From assembly GCA_036365515.1 (NCBI GenBank), contig CM070877.1, forward strand, positions 86,418,022-86,482,021: 64,000 nt of DNA. The letters are read 5' to 3'. A program made the position numbers and the translations under genes. The notes beneath the pieces were generated by a model, which saw only the letters and a program-made list of their open reading frames with translations, was not told the DNA's origin and searched no databases. Origin of the DNA: Torymus aiolomorphi. Its lineage: Eukaryota; Arthropoda; Insecta; Hymenoptera; Torymidae. How positions within the stretch are numbered: position 1 is the stretch's first letter; each line of letters begins with the position of its first letter. Shown here one piece after another: positions 10,460 through 21,990 of the stretch.

Positions 10460-11390
10460 GGTAGAACAACGTTGATTTAGTGTCCTTTGATATGGATACA
10501 ACGAGAAAGGAATCTAAATAAACTGAGGAGAAACCACGAGGATGGACAATAGGAGGGTCGAGAAGAGAATCACGAGGTTCGGGGGCGGGGGGGGGGACTT
10601 TAACGATCAAAAAACTACTACTTCCTATGTGGTATTTACCATTATTTTAGGAGAGGCCCGGTGGAGGGCGGAAGAGGGGTGAGTAACTGAATCGTATGTA
10701 TAAATTGTACCTACAACTTCCGATAATATAGGAAGAATATATATCTTCTTATATTATTAAGTTGTTGGCGTTATACAATTTTACGCCCCAGAAAATAACG
10801 TAAAAATCTACTAATATTTTTATGAGTTTCTTTAAAATAGTCTCTTGACCACCCTCGATACCACTCAGCCCCCATCATGCCACTCCTCATTAACATCCCG
10901 TTACACGCGCCACAAACATCTTTTTTTGTAGTAAATTAATCGCTTGCTTTGCTCACTAATTGTTATTAATATGATGTATAAGAATCAAAGCAAAAATTAC
11001 AGAAAAGAAAAAAAACTTTATCAAAAGTAGATAGTCTCTTTTTATTTAGCTTTTCCACCCTATCCAAGAGGTAGATAAAAAGGTGCATTGATTTTAGAGA
11101 TACCGCTTCAGTAATAATTTTACGTATTGAAAATTAAATATTATGTATATGATAACACTATTAGGGAGAAATTTTCTAGTTCTCGAAAGAAAACAGCAAA
11201 AATTACAGAAGAGGAAAGAAATAATTTTGTTAGTATTCGGCAAAGATTATCGTAAATGAATTGAACGCCTCAAAAACAACGATTGATTCAAACGACTTTG
11301 AGGCTCGGGGAAATATGGAAAATAAAAGATACGATAACTGAACTTATGGTCAAAGCTTCCATAATTGAAAGCTTAAGGGTGTACTGGCTA
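10460..11390. other. No gene seen
   Basis: Mostly AT-rich single-copy-looking sequence with a short G tract near 10583-10595. No protein, RNA or mobile element could be supported. Confidence 0.4.
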
Positions 11391-11394
11391 TAAG

Positions 11395-11585
11395 AGAGGG
11401 AGAGAGCCACGCTCAACCGCGGCTGAGAGTACAGGTGAGATAGAGAGAGAGGGAGCATCGCGGGCGAAGCCAGCTACGGCTGAGCCCACTCACGGGAGCG
11501 AGAGAGAGAGAGGCAACGCACGCATCTCACGCAGCTCGGGGACACGGCCGACGGCTAGCTGCGGCCGAGCCGACCCGTCAACGAC

Positions 11586-11659
<74 letters not shown>

Positions 11660-12320
11660 GCGAGAGGCGCAAGGGGCGCGCAAGCCAGCACCGGCGCCCG
11701 CCTCCATGCCGAGACTACTGAGGAGGTAAGTCCTGGCCAGGCGAGCGCGCGCTTCCCCCACGGACGACGAGCGTCCAGGAAGCGGAGACGGGCGAGCGAG
11801 CGAGGCCGCAGACGCGCGCGTGAGCGCCGATCGTGCGCGGCGATCGGCCGGTCGGCGCAAGCCACTTTTGCGCGTACGTGTATGCGGCAGAGCACACACG
11901 TACTTCGCGTGCGCGGGCGCACCACCCGAACCGGCGCGTACTAATAGCACGCGCCGCAATTAGCGAATGTAATTTGTGGATAGCCTCCAGGGGCAGTAAG
12001 GATAAATTCTTTTATATTAAGTTAACTTGCTTTTTACTTGTTCGCATATTATTTCGCGCATCCTACTTTCAATTCCCTATTCGGTGGCACGGTGAAGAAT
12101 ACCGTCGGCCTCCACGGTCACGAGTACGTAGTACTCACGTGATAGCTGAGTAGCTGGGCAGCACGCTCGAGAGAGAGCGCGACGACGAAGTCGCGCGTTG
12201 TAACCGAGCAAAAAGGCGCGGCTGCTGCTGAAAGCAGCGGACGGCGAGCAACAGCACGGAGCTGAGGCGCGGCTAAAAATCGAGGGTTGGCACGAGTAAG
12301 TGCTCGCGCCTGTCAATTGC
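11395..12320 (+). promoter_or_regulatory. CpG-rich promoter-like island with (GA)n and splice-donor motifs
   Basis: An abrupt CpG-dense block contains a long (GA)n array (11585-11658), a strong donor-like AGGAG|GTAAGT at 11726 and a weaker GAGTAAGT near 12295. This layout (GAGA tract, CpG density, first-exon donors) fits 5' exons of a plus-strand gene, but no protein is recognisable, and the open frames are GC or GA composition effects. Confidence 0.3.
11585..11658. repeat. (GA)n microsatellite
   Basis: Uninterrupted GA dinucleotide run inside the CpG-rich island; antisense frames read as Ser-Leu repeats. Confidence 0.95.
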
Positions 12321-12419
12321 TGCGCCGTTCATCGGCAAGTCCGCGTTGAGATATAGCGCACCCAGGACAGCTTTTAGCCCGTTACAGATCATAATTTTTA
12401 TAGATATAATGAATTTAAA

Positions 12420-13440
12420 TAGTGTAACGCGTGCGCGAGTTAGGTAATACGAGATTCGAATTACCCGCGCCGAGCAGGCATGCTCACCGGGGGCGCGAGC
12501 GCGCGAGCATCCTGACCGGATTAGAACGGTCTCGCGACGCGTAATATGCCCGTCGCGTACCCGCGAAGCTGCTACACGGCTTTATAGGAGTCACGGCAGC
12601 CATCTTCGTGTTTGCCACCGTGCCGAGAACTTCTCTCCAGTGTGTCTCTAAAAAGTTACCTCATCCGCGCCGTCCTAGCTTTTTATAGTTATCGCGAGTG
12701 TAGTGGAGGCGCCGAGTAGGGTGCGTACGTGCGAAAGAGAGACAGAGAGAAAGCGATCCCGAGCCGCGTGAGCCGCACGAGACTGCGAGCGACGAGCCGG
12801 CAGCCAGCCTGCCTGCCGACTCAATACAGCGAGCAAGAGAGAAAGAGAAAGAGAGCGCAACTGCTGTGCGAGCGACAGGGAGCGAGAGAGAGTCGAGTGC
12901 ACCGGCTGCTCCTTCCTAACGTAAGTTTTCTACTCTCCTCTCGCGGGTTTATTGTAAAGGCTCGCACGGAAATCGCCCCGTGCAAGCTTTCTGTGCCGTG
13001 TACGTGCGGGTGTGTGTCAGCCCGCCGTACTTTAACACCGCGCGCAAGAATAGCAGCTTCGCCGCGCGCCGTATCGTTCGCGCGTTTGAATCTTAACGGT
13101 CGCGCGCGAACTAACTCATTTGTTCCAATCAGCACGTGCGTTGTGCTTGTAGTTATTAATGATTGTAATATACTGTGATATCTAGTTAGTCGTCGCATTG
13201 TTATTACAACCTGTCCTTCTCCCGGATACCGCCGCCTCCGCGGGAAAACGACTCCGCCGGTCGTTTTTATATCTGAGCATAGTGGCCGCGCGCTTTACTC
13301 TTCGAGCGCGCGCTTTTCACTCAGCGATCCAATTAGTTGGAAAGCGAAGTTCGTGTGCGATCTTCGCGTTGTTTTCGGGATTCCAGGAGCAGATCCCCGG
13401 GCAAGTCATTTTAGTCTGACACCCGCGGCACCGTATTCTA
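12420..13440 (+). promoter_or_regulatory. Second CpG-rich island with a candidate untranslated first exon
   Basis: A CpG-dense region with a sharp return to AT-rich DNA at about 13480. A purine-rich stretch (12730-12895) leads into a good splice donor, TTCCTAAC|GTAAGT at 12921. A TTTTTATAG box lies at about 12680. Together these suggest a plus-strand 5'UTR exon ending at 12920, but no coding exon follows in the window, so this is inference. Confidence 0.3.
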
Positions 13441-13509
13441 GGGCATCGCTGGCCTGTGGCTTGTTGGGATTTTACCCCAGAAGTCATCCTGTTACAATAG
13501 TAAAAAGTA

Positions 13510-13960
13510 AAAATGCAGTAACTACATGCAAAAAAAGTACGTGGCTCAAGAAATAATTGGTTATTATAAATATATTTCATAAAATCGTATAAAAATAATA
13601 ATTAAACATATTATTTACAAATTCATTACATATGTGTATATATTACTATAAATTCCAGCAACTACACGTAAAACCGCGTGAGTAGCGCATAAAATAATTC
13701 GTTATAATAGAAAAAAACGAATTTAAATAATAAAAAGTTAAATTGCAGCAATTACCCGCAAAAGCGAGTAAGTAGCGCATAAAATAATTGGTTACTGTAA
13801 ATGTATTGAATAAAATAGATTTAAAAGTAAAAATAATTAGATATGATAACGAATTTTAATAATAAAAAGAATAATTTCATCAACTTTACACAAAAACGAG
13901 AAAGAAGCGCAAAAATAATTGGTTATTATAAATATATTTGATAAAGTATATCTAAAAGGT
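13510..13960. repeat. Diverged AT-rich tandem repeat
   Basis: Units containing a gcagcaactacacg-like block, then gtagcgcataaaataattgg and ttattataaatatatt, recur at about 13513, 13657, 13746 and 13878 with uneven spacing. No coding content. Confidence 0.55.
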
Positions 13961-14251
13961 ATCTGTAATAAGTATATCTATTAAATTATTTGTTAAAGAT
14001 ACCGAAATTTAAACATATCGAAAAACATAAAATAAGCATGTAATCCATCTTACACAGCACATAAATTCCACTTTTAAATTAATATATTTGAATTAATATA
14101 ATTTGTTATAAAACTAAACATTTTTATGCAAAATTTGAAATATAGACAATACAGGTTAAAACATTTATAATACCATCCGGAAAAAAAACATAATTAATCC
14201 CAACGAGCGAGAGCGAGCAAGGTATTTTCGCTAGTAGAATATTAAAAAATA

Positions 14252-15416
14252 TATATATTTACTATAAAAATTTATATAAAAAATAATTACGTCTAACATA
14301 AAATATTACAAATACCAAAAACTATAATTTTACAAATACCAAAAACTATAATTCAAACACAAAATGGTGAAAAATTTTGCGTAAACATTTTCTAAGTACA
14401 GATCATAAGCATTTTCTGACTAGCGTTAATTAGCACGCTACGCGTGCCACTGTTCGTCTTTTCTCTCGCTCTTTCCGAAATCCGAGCTGGACTCGATTAT
14501 TCGATATCATTCGGGGACAGAATAGATTATCTCGAATTCTCATATTATATAAGTGAAATTTTAGCTGTTTTTTTATTAAAATACACATACTTGCCGGACG
14601 CGTCGTTTCGTAGTTTTTAGGTGAACTGTAAATTGTAAATGCAAATTTTTTGTGTGTAAACCTTTAATGATTTTGAAATTACGTTGGCATAAGGCCCTAC
14701 ATCTTTGAAACATGAAAATTTCTAACAAAATTTCTAACATGAATCTCTACATCTTTGAAACATGAAAATTCCTAACAGGTACCCGATATTTGATATTTAC
14801 TGATGTACGTTTTTTTATTTTCCGCTAGCGATTCATCGGTGTAAACGAGAACATTAGCGGCCATAACTATACATTAGTAAGTTGAAAGGGATGATAGCGT
14901 GTAAACCTTTAATGATTCTGAAATTACGTTGACATGAGGCTCTACATCTTTGAAACATGAAAACTTCTAATAGGTACCCGATATTTGACATTTACTGATG
15001 TACTTTTTTTATTTTCCGAGATTATATATTAATGCAATATATAAACAGCTTGAACTGCAAAACGACGCGTCCGGTAAGTATGTGTATTTTAATAAAAAAA
15101 CAGCTAAAATTTCACTTATATAATCTGAGAATTCGAGATAATCTATTCTGTCCCCGAATGATATCGAATAATCGAGTCCGGCTCGGATTTCGGAAAGAGC
15201 GAGACAAAAGACGAACAGTGGCACGCGTAGCGTGCTGATTAACGCTAGTCAGATAATGCTTATGATCTGTACTTAGAAAATGTTTACGCAAAAATTTTCC
15301 ACCATTTTGTATTTGAATTATAGGTTTTGGTATTTGTAAAATTATAGTTTTTGGTATTTGTAATATTTTATGTTAGACGTAATTATTTTTTATATAAATT
15401 TTTATAGTAAATATAT
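14252..15416. repeat. Inverted repeat, arms about 360 bp, spacer about 445 bp
   Basis: The left arm (about 14252-14612) and right arm (about 15058-15416) are near-perfect reverse complements, including the GC-rich blocks acgcgtgccactgttcgtc and tgccggacgcgtcg. The spacer contains two direct copies of a block starting gtgtaaacctttaatgat (14656 and 14899) and ending in a tgatatttactgatgtac-like sequence. This is a foldback-type structure. No transposase is present and no target duplication was found. Confidence 0.8.
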
Positions 15417-15539
15417 TATACAAATTTTATTTTTAAATATTTTTTTATTATAATAATTGACTTGCCTACTGTACTTAATTGATTCCACTTATTTCATGTG
15501 TTTGTTTTAAGCTATTATAATCCCTTTAGTATAAGAATG

Positions 15540-15885
15540 TACTTGCCTGCACTAAATTGATGCCACCACTTTCATGAGTTTATTTTTAGAAGTCCTTATA
15601 CGATTTTTTGTTATAAAAATTACTCCGTAATTCCTATAATTGCTATGTTACAAAAACGTACTTGTCAACATATTAATTGATTCCAATTCGTTCATGTGTT
15701 TGTCATGTGCTTGCCTGCACTAAATTGGTTCGACCACTTTCATGAGTTTATTTTTAGAAGTCCTTATACGATTTTCTGTTATAAAAATAACTCCATAATT
15801 CCTATATTTGTTATGTTACAAAAATGTACTTGTCAACATATTAATTGATTCCACTTCGTTCATGTGTTTGTTTTAAACTATGATA
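15540..15885. repeat. Tandem repeat, period about 168 bp, two units
   Basis: The block cttgcctgcactaaattg starts at 15543 and 15711. The shared downstream part includes ttcatgagtttatttttaga and tacttgtcaacatattaatt. A shortened, diverged version precedes it at about 15460. Confidence 0.65.
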
Positions 15886-15899
15886 TTCTTTTGGAAAGA

Positions 15900-16975
15900 A
15901 GCAGAGAGAGAGAGAGGGAGGGTAAGAAAGAGAGGAAGAGGGAGAGGGGGAAGAGAGAAGAAGAGGCAGAGGAAGAGGTGAAGAGGGGGAGAGGGAAAGA
16001 GAGGGAGGGACGGAAGGACGGAGGTAGGGAAAGTGAGAGAGGGAGAGAGAGAGAGATGTTTTATTCGCCAATATTTTACTTTTTGAAAAAAGTTTTTTTT
16101 AAAGATTTATTATTATTCTACATATTATACAGAAAACGCTTATAACTTGCCTTATTTGATACTTTCGTAGAAAGTTTTATTAATAATGCTATTTGTTTTT
16201 CTGATGGTTTTAACAAAATATTTAAGGTCTCATTAATGTTCTTGGTAATCAGTTTGGCAGATGTTGAGAGAGAGAGGGCGAGAGAGGCAGGGGAGAAAGA
16301 GAGGGAGGGAGAGAGAGAAAGGGAGGAAGAGAGGGGGAGGGAGAGAGACTAATACTTGTCTTAGGTTAAACTTTTGTAAAAAGTTTTTTTAGATAGATTT
16401 CACAATTTTTGAAGAGAAAATAATAATTACATAGTGTGATAACGTTACGAGAGTTTATTATAGTATATTTTTAATATCATTATTAAATGGTGGTATTGAT
16501 TTGTACAGTCATGAAAAAAATTATTAGCATTTGTACAGAGTGCTTATTGAATAGATGAGAATAGAAGAATTAAAAGGAGTAGACAAATTGTTATTAGAAC
16601 GTACTTAAAAAATTAGCTTTTAAAAAACGTGTTGATTGTTTTAAAAAAATATTTAAGCTCTCATTAAAGTTTTTGGTACTCAGTTTAAGAGATATTGAGA
16701 GAGGAAGAGAGGGACAGAGAGGGGAGGGAAAGAGAGGGAGGGAGAGAGAGGGCGAGAGAGACAGGGGAGAAAGAGAGGGAGGGAGAGAGAAAGGTTGGGA
16801 GAGAGAGGGGAGGCAGAGAGACTAATACTTGCCTTCGTTTAAACTTTTGTAAGAAGTTTTTTTTAGATAGATTTCACATCTTTTGGAGAGAAAATAATAA
16901 TTACATAGTGTGATAACGTTACGAGAGTTTATTATAGTATATCTTTAATATCATTATTAAATGGTAGTATTGTTA
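15900..16975. repeat. GA-rich tracts embedded in a roughly 455-bp tandem repeat
   Basis: Purine tracts (15900-16060, 16263-16348, 16693-16820) are each followed by AT-rich sequence. The last two are followed by the same approximately 150-bp block (gactaatacttg...attaaatggt) and preceded by the same tttaagctctcattaa-like block, giving a period near 455 bp. Arg/Glu-rich frames across the tracts are artefacts. Confidence 0.65.
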
Positions 16976-17244
16976 TTCACAAAAGTTTTAAATTTGAATG
17001 TTTCTTCAAGGAGCTCGATAAAGTGATTAAATTGTAAAATTTTTTGAAATAATATAATCAAACGTGTATTTTCTTAGGTATGATGATTAATTAACAATAC
17101 TATTAATTGTAAAGTCATATGATTAATAAATTAAAGAATTTGCAATGATTTTATATTATTTATTCATACACACTTGAGCTACTCACAAAATATTTGAAAC
17201 TCAAATTTAAAAAGTAAAAGTTAAATTAAGTTAATTTTATTTTT

Positions 17245-17575
17245 TTATTTATTTAAATTGTTGATTATAAACACTGATTTAATTTCATGTAACATATCAT
17301 ACTGGTACTTTATTTTATTTAACACAAAACAATGATTAGATGTCACTTTTTGACAATACAATAATACATTTGTATCGGGAAGATCACTATTTATATGTTG
17401 GTTATAACACTGTTTATCTACACTACTTATTTAAATTGTTAATTATAAACACTGATTTGATTTCATCATGTAACACATCATAAGAGTACTTTATTTAATT
17501 TAACGCAAAACACTGATTAGATGTCATTTTTTGATAATACAATAATACACGCGTACCAGGCAGATAACTACGTTC
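17245..17575. repeat. Tandem duplication, period about 178 bp
   Basis: Two units share tatttaaattgttnattata, gatttnatttcat and attagatgtca blocks (about 17248-17420 and 17426-17575). AT-rich, non-coding. Confidence 0.6.
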
Positions 17576-17870
17576 TTTTTTTGAGTTTGTTATCAGCGAG
17601 CTTCCAATCTCTCCAAAAAAGCACAGGTTATTCCATAAGTCTTCAAAAAACTTCACCAGCTCTAATATGATTTTTAACTAGATAATCTATTAAAATCACA
17701 ATTTTCTTTTTCTATTATGAAGAACTAACTTCAAAACATAATAATTTTTTTTGTACTTTGAGTGCAAAACTGTTGAGGATATCTTGGTTTTAGCTTCCTA
17801 GCAGATGATAACATTTTGAGAATCTATTGGATCTTTTGTGTAGAATATGAGTAAAATATCGCACTCCCAA
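17576..17870. other. No gene seen
   Basis: AT-rich sequence left of the Penelope pair. The motif attggatctttt at 17826-17837 recurs at 20980-20991, directly after the right-hand Penelope end, and may be a target duplication around the pair. Confidence 0.35.
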
Positions 17871-17954
17871 ATTTTTTCTAAGAAGCTAATGAGTTAAGTC
17901 GATCTGACGGAGGCGAGGATTAGAAATCAAAAATTCAACGATTTCATTAGAAAA

Positions 17955-17995
17955 GGCAACGTTTCGTTGGCTTGGTCTGCCAACCACTTCAGGCT
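17955..17995 (-). ncRNA. Hammerhead-ribozyme-like motif, Penelope A 3' end
   Basis: Read on the minus strand: CCTGAAGT, stem II GTTGGC / loop AGACCAA / GCCAAC, then GAAA and ACGTT. This is the hammerhead layout CUGANGA - stem II - GAAA with a palindromic ACGT stem III, as described for Penelope-like elements. The seventh core base is T here instead of A, so this copy may be inactive. Confidence 0.6.
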
Positions 17996-18335
17996 ACAAT
18001 TTTTTATTAAACAGAAAAAAACAATTAATACAATGTAATTAATAGAAACTAAAAACATTCACGTAATACAATAATTAATACCTTAAATTATAACGTGTGT
18101 TACGTAGTACACATGAAGTCGATGTTAACGCAAAACATGAGATTGGTCAGTATTTATAGTATACACAGTAAAGGGTTGGTGTCTGTGTTTACAAACAAAA
18201 CGCAGATACATATAGAAAGAAAAATCAAACGACAACAAATTTAATTTAAAAGTCTCAATAAAGGAAAATAAGACGTATTTAAAAATTTAACGTCTTCTTT
18301 CTTATTTATGTTATTACTGTTGCACTTAATGTGGA

Positions 18336-19570
18336 TCATTTCTGACAATATACGTTTTTGTAATTAGCTTCTTGATCTAGAATTTTAGTATTGTCCCAGT
18401 CAAAATCATGGAGAAATTTATTCCTATGTTGTGGAACTACTGATTCTATGTTGTTATTTTTTTGATGTTCGTTAATTCTGATTTTTATTGTACGTTTAGT
18501 TTCTCCTACATATGACGCAGGACACGATTTACAAAAGAACTTATAAACTACGTTGGTCTTATCCCACTTTTTTGTAGGGTCTTTACCTAATTTTATTACA
18601 GAACTTAGACTCTTATTAACAAGAGGCAAAACACGGAAGTTATAAGGTTTGAGAATGGTTACAATTTTTTCAAAAATGTCATTGAACGGTAATGAAATAT
18701 GGGATACAAATTCGTTTTGTACAATATTGTCTTTTTGGTTGTTCTCATATTTAATTTTGTAAAATCTTTTGTATGCATATTGTTTGATGAATCTCCGAGG
18801 GTAATTATTATTTTTGAGTAATGTAGTAACAATATTTAGATTTTTCCTATGAAATTTTTTATTTGATAATAAAATTGCTCTGTCAACAAGGTTGTACACA
18901 ATATTGATCTTCTGTTGTGGTGGATGATAGGAATGATAATTAATAAGTCTGCCGGAAGAAGTGGGTTTATTATACCAATCTGTAATAATCGTATTATTAT
19001 GGTGGATTAAAATAATATCTAGAAAATTGATTTTTTTGTCCTGTTCTAATTCATAAGTAAATTGTAACTTGTTATTATAGGAATTGAACGTATTTATTAC
19101 GGTACTGATATGTTTTTTGTCGATACACATAATCGTGTCATCAACGTAGTGGAAATAAAAAAGTGGAAGAATATCATGGTTTTCTTTCAAAATTTTTAGA
19201 CAGTCAGTTTCCAAATCGTCCATCACAATATCTGCAAATAATGGCGATATCGGGGAACCCATAGGTGTACCATCAATTTGTCTATAAAATTTGTTATTGA
19301 AAGAAAAAAAGGTATTCGAAAATAGAAATTTTATACATGTAATAATTTCGTTGAATGGGATTTTGCATCTATTATGTATGGAATCAAATCTTCGATCTAT
19401 ACTGTCTAATACTAGTTGTAGTGGAATGTTTGTAAATAGAGAAATAACGTCTAAAGAGAGTAATACATAGTCATCTGGTATGATAACTGAATTTAATTTT
19501 TGTTTCAAATGAAAACTGTTGTCGATATGCGACTCTGGGATTTTTATGGACGATTTGATTTCATTGTAAA
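18336..19570 (-). pseudogene. Penelope-like RT with GIY-YIG endonuclease, truncated and frameshifted at the C-terminus
   Basis: The frame encodes reverse transcriptase motifs of the Penelope clade: LLSLDVISLFTNIPLQLVLD, IDGTPMGSPISPLFADIVMD, the catalytic YFHYVDDTIMCI and INFLDIILIHH. The GIY-YIG endonuclease follows: VVYKFFCKSCPASYVGETKR with a downstream RINEH. Such proteins copy element RNA primed by the endonuclease nick. The open frame extends to 19727, but its first ~50 codons are antisense to copy B, so the true coding part begins near 19570 and lacks the N-terminus. At the 3' end one A is missing from an A run relative to B, giving a premature stop at 18336 instead of the longer C-terminus seen in B. 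The YVDD site is intact, but the element cannot be autonomous. Confidence 0.9.
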
Positions 19571-19572
19571 TT

Positions 19573-20731
19573 ATTTCTCTATTTACAAACATTCCACTAC
19601 AACTAGTATTAGACAGTATAGATCGAAGTTTTGATTCCATACACAATAGATGCAAAATCCAATTCAACGAAATTATTACATGTATAAAATTTCTATTTTC
19701 GAATACCTTTTTTTCTTTCAATAACAAATTTTATAGACAAAAAACATATCAATACCGTAATAAATACGTTCAATTCCTATAATAACAAGTTACAATTTAC
19801 TTATGAATTAGAACAGGACAAAAAAATCAATTTTCTAGATATTCTTTTAATCTACCATAATAATACGATTATTACAGATTGGTATAGTAAACCCACTTCT
19901 TCCGGCAGACTTATTAATTATCATTCCTATCATCCACCACAACAGAAGATCAATATTGTGTACAACCTTGTTGACAGAGCAATTTTATAATCAAATAAAA
20001 AATTTCATAAGAAAAATCTAAATATTGTTACTACATTACTCAAAAATAATAATTACCCTCGGAGATTCATCAAACAATATGCATACAAAAGATTTTACAA
20101 AATTAAATATGAGAACAACCAAAAAGGCAATATTGTACAAAACGAATTTGTATCCCATATTTCATTACCGTTCAATGACATTTTTGAAAAAATTGTAACC
20201 ATTCTCAAACCTTATAACTTCCGTGTTTTGCCTCTTGTTAATAAGAGTCTAAGTTCTGTAATAAAATTAGGTAAAGACCCTACAAAAAAGTGGGATAAGA
20301 CCAACGTAGTTTATAAGTTCTTTTGTAAATCGTGTCCTGCGTCATATGTAGGAGAAACTAAATGTACAATAAAAATCAGGATTAACGAACATCAAAAAAA
20401 TAACAACATAGAATCAGTAGTTCCACAACATAGGAATAAATTTCTCCATGATTTTGACTGGAACAATACTAAAATTCTAGATCAAGAAGCTAATTACAAA
20501 AAACGTATATTGTCAGAAATGATCCATATTAAGTGCAACAGTAATAACATAAATAAGAAAGAAGACGTTAAATTTTTAAATACATCTTATTTTCCTTTAT
20601 TGAGACTTAAATTAAATTTGTTGTCGTTTGATTTTTCTTTCTATATGTATCTACGTTTTGTTTGTAAACACAGACACCAACCCTTTACTGTGTATACTAT
20701 AAATACTGACCAATCTCATGTTTTGCGTTAA
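19573..20731 (+). pseudogene. Penelope-like RT/GIY-YIG pseudogene with active-site deletion
   Basis: Sequence matches A up to TTTTATAGACAAA, where A continues with the DGTPMGSP and YVDD coding region. B jumps instead to AAACATATCAATACCG, the segment that follows GACAAA again in A. The deletion therefore lies between two GACAAA direct repeats and removes the YVDD motif. A stop (TAA) interrupts the frame near 19988. From 20228 the C-terminus is open for 167 codons: the GIY-YIG endonuclease (CPASYVGETKCTIKIRINEH) and a longer tail than A, showing the original C-terminus. Confidence 0.85.
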
Positions 20732-20861
20732 CATCGACTTCATGTGTACTACGTAACACACGTTATAATTTAAGGTATTAATTATTGTATTACGCGAGTG
20801 TTTTTAGTTTCTATTAATTACATTGTATTAATTGTTTTTTTTCTGTTTAATAAAAAATTGT

Positions 20862-20903
20862 AGCCTGAAGAAGTTGGCAGACCAAGCCAACGAAACGTTG
20901 CCT
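20862..20903 (+). ncRNA. Hammerhead-ribozyme-like motif, Penelope B 3' end
   Basis: Plus strand: GCCTGAAGA core, stem II GTTGGC-AGACCAA-GCCAAC (6 bp perfect), GAAA, then AACGTT palindrome and GCC. All conserved core bases CUGANGA and GAAA are present, and the short stem III could form between two molecules through ACGT. This matches the minimal hammerheads known from Penelope-like elements. Confidence 0.75.
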
Positions 20904-21235
20904 TTTCTAATGAAATCGTTGAATTTTTTATTTCTAGTCCTCGCCTCCGTCAGATCGACTTAACTCATTAGCTTCTTAGATTGGATCTTTTATACACATT
21001 GGAGAATCAAATCAGTATATTTCTACATTATTGTCTTGTAGATGACGCTTGTAGATTTCCATTTCTTTAGGCAGTTTTTTATAATATAAAAAAGTACGTT
21101 TTTCTATTGCCAACATATGTACAAACAGTATTATTAGCATGAAATCTAAATTAGCGTGATGAGAGAAAAATCCATAAAAGTAAGGTACAAAAAATGTTTC
21201 AGAAAAACCACATTCACAACCAATATAATAAGTTC

Positions 21236-21990
21236 TTCAATTGAAAGTATGTAATTTAATAATGCCTCATTATCTACAAATAATCTTGTAAGAAAACACA
21301 ACCAGTTTATGAACTGGGAATCACTGAGAATCAAAGGTTTCTTGATGATATTCTTGTATAGATTAAACTTTTAACGTCTCCCACCCTGAGAAAATCATAC
21401 ATGAGAATAACGCACTGAAAAAAATTTGGCACGGCGTCTGTTTCCATCACAGTTCGTCAGCGCCCCCTTTGCTGCGTGTGTCAGACCACCCACTTTTGGC
21501 ACAGCGTTTGTCCCGAACGGGACAGGAGCTGTGCCAGTACGGGGCGTGCGACGCTTTTACGGGACAGGAGCTGTGCCAGTACGGGGCAGGAGATGTGCCG
21601 AACCGCGGTACAACATTCGACCCTACTTTCGGCGTAGCGTATGTACTCATCGGGTCAGCTGGAGTGCGAAATTTTTTTCAGTGTGAGCACTTTTATTTGT
21701 TGACATTTTCACAATAATAACACATCGTTTTTCCTTTTTTCGTTTGACATAATCTTTGATAAGATATAAGTTAGATATAAGTACTTGAATTGAAACTATG
21801 TAAATTAATAACACCTCATTATTCACACATAATCGTTTAAAAAAACACAACCAGTTTATGAACTGGGAATCACTGAGAATCAATTAAGGTTTCTTGATGA
21901 TATTCTTGTATAGATTAAACTTTTAACGTCTCCTACACTGGGAAAATCATATGAGAATAACTGAGCACTTTTATTTGTTGACATTTTCAC
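21236..21990. repeat. Direct tandem duplication, first copy split by a MITE
   Basis: Copies at about 21236-21411 and 21783-21990 share aaccagtttatgaactggga, tttcttgatgatattcttgt and the end atgagaataac...tgagcacttttatttgttga. The second copy runs straight through the junction; the first is interrupted at 21412-21683. Confidence 0.8.
21412..21683. mobile_element. MITE with CACTGAAAAAAATTT ends, empty site present
   Basis: A 272-bp GC-richer insertion with inverted ends CACTGAAAAAAATTT...AAATTTTTTTCAGTG. The uninterrupted duplicate at 21951-21970 reads gagaataac|tgagcac, so the inserted piece is exactly g21412 to g21683. A 28-bp block (acgggacaggagctgtgcca plus 8 more bases) is directly repeated inside. 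There is no transposase. Its ends resemble those of the element at 58150-58460, suggesting related families. Confidence 0.8.

Larger units (their letters stand above)
17875..19572 (-). mobile_element. Penelope-like element A, 5'-truncated
   Basis: A minus-strand Penelope-like retroelement: RT-GIY-YIG frame (18336 to about 19570), a 3' region, and a terminal hammerhead-like motif (17955-17995). It is 5'-truncated where it meets the inverted copy B at about 19572. The 3' ends of A and B are almost identical, down to the CTAAGAAGCTAATGAG terminus. Confidence 0.85.
19573..20980 (+). mobile_element. Penelope-like element B, inverted partner with internal deletion
   Basis: The plus-strand copy of the same family as A, placed back to back with it. 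Coding homology starts near 19573 and the 3' end lies near 20980, followed by attggatctttt. An internal deletion removes the RT active-site region, so B depends on other copies. Confidence 0.85.

Noticed and set aside
13510..13960. CRISPR-like spacing of repeats
   Set aside because: Repeats are diverged, unevenly spaced and in a eukaryotic AT-rich context; no cas genes exist here.
19571..19727. First ~50 codons of the minus Penelope frame as protein N-terminus
   Set aside because: This part is antisense to coding sequence of copy B; the homology to the RT family starts only near 19570.
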